Source: Desulfocapsa sulfexigens (GTDB lineage Bacteria; Desulfobacterota; Desulfobulbia; Desulfobulbales; Desulfocapsaceae). Taken from it: 7,598 bases of DNA. The DNA is taken from assembly GCA_020721165.1 (NCBI GenBank), contig DYNG01000028.1, positions 1 to 7,598 on the forward strand, read 5' to 3'. A program made the translations under genes and the position numbers. Positions 1 through 6,392 of this stretch are shown piece by piece. The notes under the pieces were generated by a model. It saw only the letters and a list, made by a program, of their open reading frames with translations. It ran no database searches and was not told the DNA's origin. Each line of letters starts with the position of its first letter. Position 1 is the first letter of the stretch.

Positions 1-67
1 TCACCGATGACTGACCAATGGCGATATTGGCAAAAGGCCCGGCATGAACCAGCACCGGCTGCCCTTA
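1..67 (-). pseudogene. fhs: Continuation of fhs reading frame after the premature TAA (runs off the left edge)
   Basis: After the TAA the same frame encodes GQPVLV followed by HAGPFANIAIGQSSV up to base 1. This matches the conserved Fhs segment that follows QTLE (HGGPFANIAHG in other Fhs proteins). No frameshift or other damage is visible in these 21 codons. No Shine-Dalgarno with a start codon that could restart translation is seen: the GTG three codons after the stop has nothing convincing upstream. The rest of the gene lies outside the window. It is called pseudogene only because of the stop; a single base error (GAA read as TAA) would restore a normal gene. Confidence 0.7.
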
Positions 68-913
68 CAGGGTCTGCAACAGATTGGGGTTGAGGGCCTG
101 CACCATCCAGGCGGTCATGGCCCCGTCCACTTCCAGATCAGCCGTGGTGACTGGCCGATCCTGACGGTCATAGGCAACCACAATTCTGCCCATCCGGCGG
201 CGCATGTCAGCCAGATCATTGGCCACGGCAAGAATCGCCATAATCTCGGAAGAGACCGCAATGGCAAAGGAAGACTGCATGGTATAGCCATCCATCTTGC
301 CGCCCAGACCAATGGTAATGTTCCGCAAGGACTGGGCGCAGAAATCAATAATCCAGTTAAATTCCACCTTTTTGGGATGAATATCCAGGCGGCGCAGGTT
401 TCTTTTGGCCAGTTGTTCGTCGGTATAGTTGGCCTCATGCTGCATACGGGAGGTCAGGGCCACCATTCCCAGATTGTGGGCATTCATGATGGCGTTGATA
501 TCACCGGTCAGCCCCAGGGAAAACTCGGTCAGGGGAATGCACTGGGCCAATCCGCCGCCAGCGGCTGAACCCTTGATATTCATGGTCGGCCCGCCGGAGG
601 GTTGGCGAATGGCGCCAATCACACTTTTATTCCGTTTGCCCAGGCCCTGCACCAGCCCCATGCAGCAGGTGGATTTGCCCTCGCCCAGAGGGGTCGGGCT
701 GATCGCGGTTACATCAATATATTTGCCATCGGGCTTGTTGCCCAGACGGCCCATGATCTTCTTGAAGTCAAGTTTGCCGATATAATGCCCGTGCGGCAGA
801 ATTTCTTCCTTTTCCAGACCGAGCCGCTCACCCAGCTCATAGACTGTTTTCATCCGGCTTTCGGCTTCGTGGGCAATTTCCCAGTCGGCATGTTTTGTGG
901 GATCAAGTACCAT
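65..913 (-). CDS. fhs: Formate--tetrahydrofolate ligase, N-terminal half, ended by a premature in-frame TAA
   Basis: Fhs makes 10-formyl-THF from formate, THF and ATP in the cytoplasm, feeding purine synthesis and, in many anaerobes, the methyl branch of the Wood-Ljungdahl pathway. The 282 residues seen are clearly Fhs: a P-loop-like TPLGEGKST at residues 74-82, the RQPSGGPTMNIKGSAAGGG stretch at about 103-121, then IGLGGKMDG (201-209) and PNLLQTL at the end. The family is normally about 555-590 residues, so this is half a protein. The TAA at 67-65 sits where Fhs proteins carry Glu (QTLE before the G/N-x-P segment), and Fhs sequence continues in the same frame beyond it. The ATG at 913 has a GAGAGG Shine-Dalgarno about 8 bases upstream and fits the usual N-terminus. 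It has its own promoter and long leader. The identity is very secure. Whether the stop is real, and so whether any active enzyme is made, is open. Confidence 0.93.
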   Translation of the reverse strand: MVLDPTKHADWEIAHEAESRMKTVYELGERLGLEKEEILPHGHYIGKLDFKKIMGRLGNKPDGKYIDVTAISPTPLGEGKSTCCMGLVQGLGKRNKSVIGAIRQPSGGPTMNIKGSAAGGGLAQCIPLTEFSLGLTGDINAIMNAHNLGMVALTSRMQHEANYTDEQLAKRNLRRLDIHPKKVEFNWIIDFCAQSLRNITIGLGGKMDGYTMQSSFAIAVSSEIMAILAVANDLADMRRRMGRIVVAYDRQDRPVTTADLEVDGAMTAWMVQALNPNLLQTL

Positions 914-1111
914 ACTGTTTTCCTCTCAAGGCAAAAGGTTACACCGCTGTCCTCAAAACCCTCAATAACCATGCGGGCGACACAACGGCTTTTTTTAGTG
1001 CCTTAGCAATTCGTTTCCTGTTTTTTTGAAACGAATTTCGTGAAGGCACTTATCCCGTTTATCGGGGTGAGGATGATACTGTTGCCGCACCATCCTATTT
1101 CATCAGAATTG
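914..1111 (-). promoter_or_regulatory. Long structured 5' leader of fhs
   Basis: If transcription starts about 7 bases after the -10 element, the fhs leader is close to 200 nt, which is long for a bacterial gene. On the minus strand I can fold, in order: CATCA/TGATG (1114-1101); AGGATG/CATCCT (1096-1070) enclosing a 15-base loop; CCCG/CGGG (1066-1054); the large two-part hairpin at 1050-997; and CCGUUGU pairing with ACAGCGG (about 988-945, with one G-U pair). The Shine-Dalgarno GAGAGG follows. No T-run follows any hairpin, so it does not look like a transcriptional attenuator. I do not see the conserved CCGCCUGGGC core of the ZTP (pfl) riboswitch, a class known to control folate and formyl-THF genes. 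A cis-regulatory role is inference from length and folding. Confidence 0.45.
997..1050 (-). repeat. Two-part palindromic hairpin in the fhs leader
   Basis: The outer arms AGTGCCTT (997-1004) and AAGGCACT (1043-1050) match over 8 bp. The inner arms AATTCGTTTC (1008-1017) and GAAACGAATT (1028-1037) match over 10 bp. The arms are separated by a small asymmetric internal loop (3 against 5 bases), with a 10-base A-rich or T-rich terminal loop. In the fhs transcript the hairpin is followed by a run of A, not U, so it is not an intrinsic terminator for fhs. On the plus strand the T-run precedes the stem, so it does not terminate there either. It could be a regulatory RNA element, a protein-binding palindrome or a copy of a dispersed palindromic repeat. 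Confidence 0.75.
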
Positions 1112-1117
1112 ATGACC

Positions 1118-1146
1118 CATATAACTAATTGTTAAACAAGTGTCAA
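1118..1146 (-). promoter_or_regulatory. Sigma-70-type promoter for fhs
   Basis: On the minus strand there is a perfect -35 hexamer TTGACA (1146-1141), a 17-base spacer and a -10 hexamer TATATG (1123-1118; 4 of 6 match TATAAT). It lies just after the thyX terminator and about 200 bases upstream of the fhs ATG, which fits a separate fhs transcription unit. This is recognition by sequence only. Confidence 0.65.
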
Positions 1147-1185
1147 TATCCGAGCCAACAGCCCCCCGTTTCTTTTTCTTCCCAT

Positions 1186-1227
1186 AAAAAAGCCCCTTTT
1201 GTTGGAGACTGAGCAACAAAGGGGGCT
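1186..1227 (-). terminator. Rho-independent terminator after thyX
   Basis: Minus-strand arms AGCCCCCTTTGTTG (1227-1214) and CAACAAAAGGGGCT (1204-1191) form a 14-bp stem with one C-A mismatch and a 9-base loop, followed at once by a run of T (1191-1186). The stem starts 33 bases past the thyX stop. It closes the unit that contains nifU, nifS and thyX and separates it from the fhs promoter. Confidence 0.9.
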
Positions 1228-1260
1228 GGCGGGCACAGTCGTATTCCACGACGGCACGAC

Positions 1261-2190
1261 TCAGGAAAACAGGGGCGGATACCGTTTCTTCATCTCCATT
1301 GCCAAGGGGATCATGATTTCACGCATGGAAGGTTCAGCGGCGGGTGTCGTGCGCAAGCGAAAAATATGCTGCCATTCAGCGAGGTTGCAATAAACAATGA
1401 TCTCCGTTTTACAGGAATTGGGCAGCACGGTTCTGGCCGCCTGGGGAGTGGCAGTTTCCAGGAGTTTCAGATAGAGGGCCTCGGTCTGCTCCATGGCCTG
1501 GAGCCATAAACGATACTCGGCGGAGTCAGGGGCAAAGAACATGGGCTTGATAAAACTCACCTGGTTGCCGAATTTATCCTGACTGTAACGACAGTAGCGT
1601 TGACTCTCCTGCAAAAAAGAACAGGGCCGATGCCGGACAATCTCATGGGTCACAGCCCGGTTGGTGACAAACTTGACCCCGACAAAACGATGACGGGAGA
1701 GCAGTTCCGGCGGCAAGGCTTCAATCTGCGCCAGGGGAAGTTTCGCCACCGCAATGACCTCCTTTTTCGCTCGTACTACCGGTTCCCAGACGCCTTGCAG
1801 CAGATAGGGATGACAGGCGCCCAGAAAATCAAGCATGGCCTGAATGAGCGCATTGTCGGGAAAGGCCGTGTATATTTCCCGGAAGGAGCGAATGGAGCCG
1901 GTAATCAGCGCCCCATCCGGTCTCGGGTCCACGATAAAATATTTGGGCTGACAGGCCAGAAACTCGGTCACGAGTTGAGGAGAACAGGACAGCCGCAGGG
2001 TCAGCGCCGCCATTTCCATAACTGAATTATGCCCATGCTCGGCAACCTTGGTCACAAAAGGCAAGGCCGATCCCGCGCCGATTTTATCCTCACTCTTATA
2101 GCAGATCCGTCCACAGGCCTCCAGACGAACAACCAGCGAGGAGCGATCAAGTTCGTCCTGAATTTCATAGCTGGGTTCAACAATAATCAT
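1261..2190 (-). CDS. thyX: FAD-dependent thymidylate synthase ThyX
   Basis: ThyX methylates dUMP to dTMP using 5,10-methylene-THF as carbon donor and NAD(P)H through FAD, leaving THF rather than DHF. The family signature RHRx7S is exact: R186-H187-R188, seven residues, S196, within VTHEIVRHRPCSFLQESQRY. The upstream HGHNSVMEM (52-60) matches the HxS/E segment near the FAD site. The C-terminal block LPNSCKTEI...FRLRTTPAAEPSMRE (256-291) contains the LR expected at the dUMP site. At 309 residues it is longer than compact ThyX proteins (about 220). The excess, about residues 75-172, lies between the HGH segment and RHR and includes GSIRSFREIY, which resembles a segment of the longer ThyX subfamily. 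The ATG directly follows the nifS TAG; the Shine-Dalgarno is modest (GGAAGGCGG within the nifS end), so translation is probably coupled to nifS. The stop is TGA. Confidence 0.95.
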   Translation of the reverse strand: MIIVEPSYEIQDELDRSSLVVRLEACGRICYKSEDKIGAGSALPFVTKVAEHGHNSVMEMAALTLRLSCSPQLVTEFLACQPKYFIVDPRPDGALITGSIRSFREIYTAFPDNALIQAMLDFLGACHPYLLQGVWEPVVRAKKEVIAVAKLPLAQIEALPPELLSRHRFVGVKFVTNRAVTHEIVRHRPCSFLQESQRYCRYSQDKFGNQVSFIKPMFFAPDSAEYRLWLQAMEQTEALYLKLLETATPQAARTVLPNSCKTEIIVYCNLAEWQHIFRLRTTPAAEPSMREIMIPLAMEMKKRYPPLFS

Positions 2191-3393
2191 CTATGCATCC
2201 GCCTTCCAAAAAGGTGACATCTCTCGCAACCCGGCAATAATGGGAGGCATCTTTTCCAGCACAAAATCAATCTCGGCCTCGGTATTATAGATACTGAGCG
2301 AATAGCGGATGGAGCCATGGGCGGCGGTAAACGGCACCCCCATGGCCCGCAGGACATGGGAAGGTTCCAGTGAACCGGAGGTGCAGGCCGACCCGGACGA
2401 GGCGCAGATATTGTATTGATCCATGTGCAGCAGAATCGCCTCACCCTCCACAAATTCAAAACTGACATTGGTGGTATTGGGCAGGCGGTCCTGCTTATGA
2501 CCATTGAGCATGGAATGGGGAATGGAGGCCAGCAGCCCCTCCTCCAACCTGTCGCGCAGCGCCTTTACCCTCGTGTTCTCCTCCGCCATTTTTTCTGCCG
2601 CCAACTCGCAGGCCCGACCCAGACCAACAATGGCCGCCACATTTTCGGTGCCCCCCCGCCGTCCCTTTTCCTGATGCCCTCCAACCAAATAAGGGACAAA
2701 GGGGGTGCCGCGCCGCACGAACAACACGCCAATCCCCTTGGGGCCGTGCAGCTTATGCCCGGACAGAGACAGAAAATCAATGGCAATGTCTTGCAGATTG
2801 ATGGGAATCTTGCCCACGGCCTGAACCGCATCGGTGTGAAAAAGGATCCCCCGTTCCCGGGCCATGCGAGCCATTTCGGCAATGGGGAAAATAACCCCGG
2901 TTTCATTATTGGCCCACATGACGCTGACAATGGCGGTGTCATCACTCAGGGATTCTTCATATTTTTGCAGGTCAAGGGTTCCATCGGCTGCCACCGGCAA
3001 ACGGGTCAAACGATGTTTATGACCCGTCAGACTGTCCAAATTCTCACAGAGATTCTTGACCGCCGGATGTTCGACCCTCGTCGTCACGATATGCCGTTTC
3101 TCGGGAAACGATTGCAAGGCCGAGAGAATAGCGGTGGAGTCACTCTCGGTGCCGCAACTGGTAAAAACAATCTCTTCCGAGGCGGCCCCCAGCAGTGTCG
3201 CCACCTTTTGCCGGGCCTCGGCCATCACCCTTCCCAACTGGCCGCCAAAACGATGCATGGAAGAGGGATTGCCATAATAGTCCTGAAGATAGGGCATCAT
3301 GGCCGCCAGAACCTCGGGAGCCAGTCTGGTGGTGGCATTGTTATCCATATAAACGGCATCTTCAGGGGATATCATACGATGGGTTTCTGTCAT
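2191..3393 (-). CDS. nifS: Cysteine desulfurase NifS (class V aminotransferase fold)
   Basis: This PLP enzyme converts L-cysteine to L-alanine and holds the sulfur as a persulfide, passing it to the NifU scaffold. In the 400 residues I see YMDNNATTR (15-23), VEHPAV with the PLP-stacking His109, NNETG (162-166), HTDAVQ with Asp188 for the pyridine nitrogen, SGHKLHGPKG with the PLP lysine Lys214, and the catalytic Cys337 in ASSGSACTSGSLEPSHVL, typical of the NifS/IscS group with an SSGSACTS loop. Length and motifs are complete. The ATG lies within the nifU stop (ATGA overlap) and has a strong GGAGGAGG Shine-Dalgarno (3405-3398) 4 bases away. The NifS rather than IscS label follows from pairing with a three-domain NifU; with no nitrogenase genes visible, a general Fe-S role is more likely than a nitrogen-fixation one. 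Confidence 0.95.
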   Translation of the reverse strand: MTETHRMISPEDAVYMDNNATTRLAPEVLAAMMPYLQDYYGNPSSMHRFGGQLGRVMAEARQKVATLLGAASEEIVFTSCGTESDSTAILSALQSFPEKRHIVTTRVEHPAVKNLCENLDSLTGHKHRLTRLPVAADGTLDLQKYEESLSDDTAIVSVMWANNETGVIFPIAEMARMARERGILFHTDAVQAVGKIPINLQDIAIDFLSLSGHKLHGPKGIGVLFVRRGTPFVPYLVGGHQEKGRRGGTENVAAIVGLGRACELAAEKMAEENTRVKALRDRLEEGLLASIPHSMLNGHKQDRLPNTTNVSFEFVEGEAILLHMDQYNICASSGSACTSGSLEPSHVLRAMGVPFTAAHGSIRYSLSIYNTEAEIDFVLEKMPPIIAGLREMSPFWKADA

Positions 3394-4235
3394 TTTGCCT
3401 CCTCCACAATCAGCGAGTCAAGCACCAATTCCCGCAATTTTTTCTCCACAAACTCTTTCAGGGTCGTTCTGGATTTAGTGCAACTGGTGCAGGCGCCCCG
3501 CAGGGAAACCAGGACAAAATCGCCGTCCACATCCACCAGCTCAATATCGCCGCCGTCCTTGCGCAGGCCGGGACGAATCTCCCGCTCCAGGGCCTCTTCA
3601 ATCTTCTTGATCTTTTGCAGGGTGGTCATTCGTTGGGGGCGCTTGTTTTTATCAACAATCTGCACCAAACCGCTTCCCTGGTGGGTCGTGGCCACCAGAA
3701 TCTCGCGCAGACGATCCAGGCACTTGCCGCAGCCACCGCCCGCCTTGGTAAAATTGGTGATCTCCTCCACCGAACGAAGATTCGATTCCTGAATTGCCCG
3801 AATAACCTCCAGATCAGTGACGCCAAAGCACTCGCAGACGACCTCGCCTTCGGCCATGGGCAACTTCAAACCCCGATAATTGGCGATAGCGGCCTCCAGG
3901 GCCTCCCGCCCCATGACCGAGCAGTGCATTTTCTCTTTCGGCAGACCACCCAGACGATCGGCAATATCCTCATTGGTCACTTTCGCCGCTTCGTCGAGGG
4001 TCATGCCGATAATCATCTCGGTCAAGACCGACGAAGAGGCAATGGCGCTGGCGCAGCCAAAGGTCTTGAATTTGGCATCGGCGATGACCCCCTTATCATC
4101 AAGCTTAAAGGTAAGCTTCAAGGCATCGCCGCAGGCCAGCGAACCCACATCGCCAGTGCCATCAGGGTTGTCAATCTCCCCGACATTTTTGGGATGCAAA
4201 AAATGCTGCTGAACTTTATTGGTATATTCCCACAT
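3390..4235 (-). CDS. nifU: Fe-S cluster scaffold NifU, three-domain
   Basis: NifU assembles Fe-S clusters from NifS-derived sulfur and hands them to target proteins in the cytoplasm. All three domains are intact in 281 residues. The N-terminal IscU-like domain has Cys35 (ACGD), Cys61 (GCAS) and Cys105 (HCS). The central [2Fe-2S] ferredoxin-like domain has Cys134 and Cys136 (CEC) and Cys169 and Cys172 (CGKC). The C-terminal Nfu domain has Cys249 and Cys252 (GACTSC). This architecture defines NifU as opposed to IscU. The ATG has CAGGAG about 7-8 bases upstream. The gene lies 62 bases after the HAD gene with no terminator between, and I see no clear promoter in the gap. Its TGA stop overlaps the nifS ATG. 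No nif regulatory site (NifA or sigma-54) is recognised, which supports a housekeeping role. Confidence 0.95.
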   Translation of the reverse strand: MWEYTNKVQQHFLHPKNVGEIDNPDGTGDVGSLACGDALKLTFKLDDKGVIADAKFKTFGCASAIASSSVLTEMIIGMTLDEAAKVTNEDIADRLGGLPKEKMHCSVMGREALEAAIANYRGLKLPMAEGEVVCECFGVTDLEVIRAIQESNLRSVEEITNFTKAGGGCGKCLDRLREILVATTHQGSGLVQIVDKNKRPQRMTTLQKIKKIEEALEREIRPGLRKDGGDIELVDVDGDFVLVSLRGACTSCTKSRTTLKEFVEKKLRELVLDSLIVEEAK

Positions 4236-4297
4236 AAACTGCTCCTGAATATTTGAGTGAGGGGTTCAAGAAAAAGACGGCTATGAGTGGTTTGCAC

Positions 4298-6376
4298 CTA
4301 CTCCTTGAGCCGGTCCCTGATCGTCATAAGAAGAAATTTTAATCTGAGCCAGGGCATCCAGCGCAGGGATCCAAGGGAGAAATCCCATAAATGTTTATCG
4401 GCCTTCCGGCGTTTTTTCGATGGTTCATTTTGGCCATAAAAATCATCCAAATGGTGATGCCACCTGATATTACCAACCTCAGTCGTTCTTGGAAATGCCA
4501 GTTTAGCCACCAAAAGATGATTTAGCCACGGCTTCAAATCATGAGCCTGATATCCAAGCAATGACACTGCTGCCCCAAAAGAGGGTGCTGCATCAAGGAT
4601 TCCCTGTTGCAATGGAGCGAAATAGGCATCCTGCATTTGCTCTGCCTTGCCTGTCGCATCCGCTTGGGTTCGGAATTCAAGTTCACAAACACCATCCTCC
4701 TTTAAATGATAACTGTTCAAGGTCGGATGCGGAGCTCGGCAGGCTTCCTCAAAAAGATCCCTGGCATAAAGGATGGCACTGCCGCCAAGATCAAAGCGAT
4801 CCCGGTCATAGATCAATCCCTCCATTGAATTATCCGGGCGCTCAGGAAAAGGAATGCCCCTGGTAGCAGCCAGCAGCTTCCCATGAAAACGAGGACGATC
4901 CGGGCGATGTCGAACCGCCTCATAAAGAAATCGCTGTATCGTGCCAAGCCAACCTATATCAACAATGGCAACGGCTGTCTGGTCAAAAAAATGTTCCTGT
5001 TCCAGATATTTGATCAGTGCATCGTTATAAGGCCGGGTTTGCAGTCGAACCTCATTCTGAAATGTTTCGTCACCAAGAAGCTCCTGAAAACGAACGGTAT
5101 TATTCATTGTCGTTTCAGAATACGAAGGGCTGAGCGAGGTATCCAGCGCAAGGCGATAACGAGCAAGATGGGGCGCCAATTTTTCCCCATCCAGCTTGAA
5201 TATTCGGCAAATATCGCGAAAATCACGATTTCCCGCCGGCAAAAAGGCGATTCCAGCATTATCACTGGTCAAACCCTGATAGGCGCAACTTGCGCCAGCA
5301 AGCGCCATACGACTCACGAAGAGATAACTCGCAGTTGGAAGTTTCGTTGCGGGGTAGATCTGAGGAGTCGCGCCTTCCCAGAACTTTTGAAACATCCAGC
5401 CCTCTCGGGAAAGAAAATAGATATGAGGGATCTTGTCCTGAAGTGTTTTTTCGGCCAGACGCTGAATAAAGACGCCTATGACTGGGGCTAAAAAATTATA
5501 CCCTTCAATATATAAAGGAGAACGGGGTCGGTTTTCCTCCTCCAGTGGCTGCATCACCTGCAAAAGCGTCCTTCCCCGAAAAAACGAACGACCCTGGCCA
5601 TACTGCCAATACCGCCTGACTAATCCCTTCCGCATCTTCTCCAGGCCATCTTTCAACACCAAGGCCTGAATACCGAACTGACCAGGACGATAGCCATCAG
5701 AAACAGGGTTGTCGCCGACATGCAGCCATGTTTTGACATCAAGCGCATACCTTTCCTGAACAAGGGCAAAACCCCTGCCGGAGGCCTTGGCTAAAAAAGA
5801 ATCGGCAGAAGAAATGATATCCGTGACGCAGTCTGCAAAGCCGCCATGCTCAACAAGCTTTCTTAAATGCAAGGCAGGCAGATAAATATCGGAGATTAAG
5901 AAAATTTTCTTCCCCTGTCCAAACAATTTCCGGAGCCAAGCAACCAGCTCCTGACGGGGAACGAGCATGGAATTCTCAACTTCCAGCTCATATCGAGTTA
6001 CCTCCTCAAGCAATGAGTCAGCCTGAAGATCGCCAAAGATAGTACCCATTACCTGCCGCATATACACGGGATAGCAGGCTTCATGATCATCAAAGGTCAA
6101 GCCGGTCTGCTTTCTCTGTTCAGCCTCGAAGGTATCACGCAACTTCTGAACCCTTTGCCACGACCAATTCAATCCCTGCTGTTCCGCCCTGACCGCAATA
6201 TAACGGGCCACAGGCGCCTTCAACATGTCAGGATCATGAACACGACGAATGAAGAGGGTATCAAAGATATCAAAGGATATTGTCTCACATCCTTGCGCAA
6301 GCTGTTCACCAACCTGAATCAGGTGGGAAGGGCTATAGCACACTCTTTCATTTGCGAAGAACGGTGTCACTCGCAT
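4298..6376 (-). CDS. HAD-superfamily protein with large uncharacterised C-terminal domain, probably surface-glycan related
   Basis: The N-terminal part (about residues 30-240) has the HAD motifs: motif I SFDIFDTLF (34-42, nucleophile Asp36), motif II Ser162 in FLISDIYLP, motif III Lys197, and motif IV HVGDNPVSDG (219-228, Asp222 and Asp227). The position two after the nucleophile is Phe38, not the Asp acid/base of typical HAD phosphatases. The region about 285-640 is a separate domain I cannot assign. It has conserved-looking blocks YFLSREGWMF (320-329), YLFVSRMAL (351-359) and VDIGWLGTIQRFL (472-484). This two-part form resembles a predicted HAD-hydrolase family (COG5610-like) seen in polysaccharide loci. 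There is no signal peptide or clear membrane span; the C-terminus is basic and amphipathic. The ATG at 6376 directly abuts GAGGAG, so the GTG at 6370 is the better-spaced start. The stop is TAG. It probably forms an operon with the glycosyltransferase upstream. Substrate unknown. Confidence 0.85.
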   Translation of the reverse strand: MRVTPFFANERVCYSPSHLIQVGEQLAQGCETISFDIFDTLFIRRVHDPDMLKAPVARYIAVRAEQQGLNWSWQRVQKLRDTFEAEQRKQTGLTFDDHEACYPVYMRQVMGTIFGDLQADSLLEEVTRYELEVENSMLVPRQELVAWLRKLFGQGKKIFLISDIYLPALHLRKLVEHGGFADCVTDIISSADSFLAKASGRGFALVQERYALDVKTWLHVGDNPVSDGYRPGQFGIQALVLKDGLEKMRKGLVRRYWQYGQGRSFFRGRTLLQVMQPLEEENRPRSPLYIEGYNFLAPVIGVFIQRLAEKTLQDKIPHIYFLSREGWMFQKFWEGATPQIYPATKLPTASYLFVSRMALAGASCAYQGLTSDNAGIAFLPAGNRDFRDICRIFKLDGEKLAPHLARYRLALDTSLSPSYSETTMNNTVRFQELLGDETFQNEVRLQTRPYNDALIKYLEQEHFFDQTAVAIVDIGWLGTIQRFLYEAVRHRPDRPRFHGKLLAATRGIPFPERPDNSMEGLIYDRDRFDLGGSAILYARDLFEEACRAPHPTLNSYHLKEDGVCELEFRTQADATGKAEQMQDAYFAPLQQGILDAAPSFGAAVSLLGYQAHDLKPWLNHLLVAKLAFPRTTEVGNIRWHHHLDDFYGQNEPSKKRRKADKHLWDFSLGSLRWMPWLRLKFLLMTIRDRLKE

Positions 6377-6382
6377 CTCCTC
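6377..6382 (-). promoter_or_regulatory. Shine-Dalgarno GAGGAG that decides the HAD gene start
   Basis: GAGGAG touches the ATG at 6376 (spacing 0), which is too close for normal initiation. It sits 6 bases from an in-frame GTG at 6370-6368, a usual spacing. The likely protein therefore starts two codons later than the longest reading frame. An eight-codon frame starts at 6393, overlapping the glycosyltransferase stop, and ends at 6367, overlapping that GTG; it is probably chance but could aid coupling. Confidence 0.5.
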
Positions 6383-6392
6383 AACCGTCTCA

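Noticed and set aside
65..67. Idea that TAA is reassigned to a sense codon in this organism
   Set aside because: The five other genes (nearly 2,000 codons) have no in-frame TAA although none uses TAA as its stop. A reassigned codon should appear inside them, so a point mutation or a base error is far more likely.
914..1111. ZTP (pfl) or THF riboswitch upstream of fhs
   Set aside because: The ZTP core CCGCCUGGGC with its partner loop is not present, and nothing resembles the THF riboswitch. The leader remains unassigned.
2416..3792. Long plus-strand reading frames of 458 and 353 codons (2416-3792 and 3195-4256) opposite nifS and nifU
   Set aside because: Both lie antisense to nifS and nifU, whose catalytic and cluster-binding residues are all intact, and their translations show no recognisable family. 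They are shadows of GC-biased codon use.
4236..4297. Search for an IscR-type or sigma-54 site in front of nifU
   Set aside because: The 62 bases contain a good Shine-Dalgarno but no recognisable IscR box, GG-N10-GC element or sigma-70 pair. nifU may be read from an upstream promoter.
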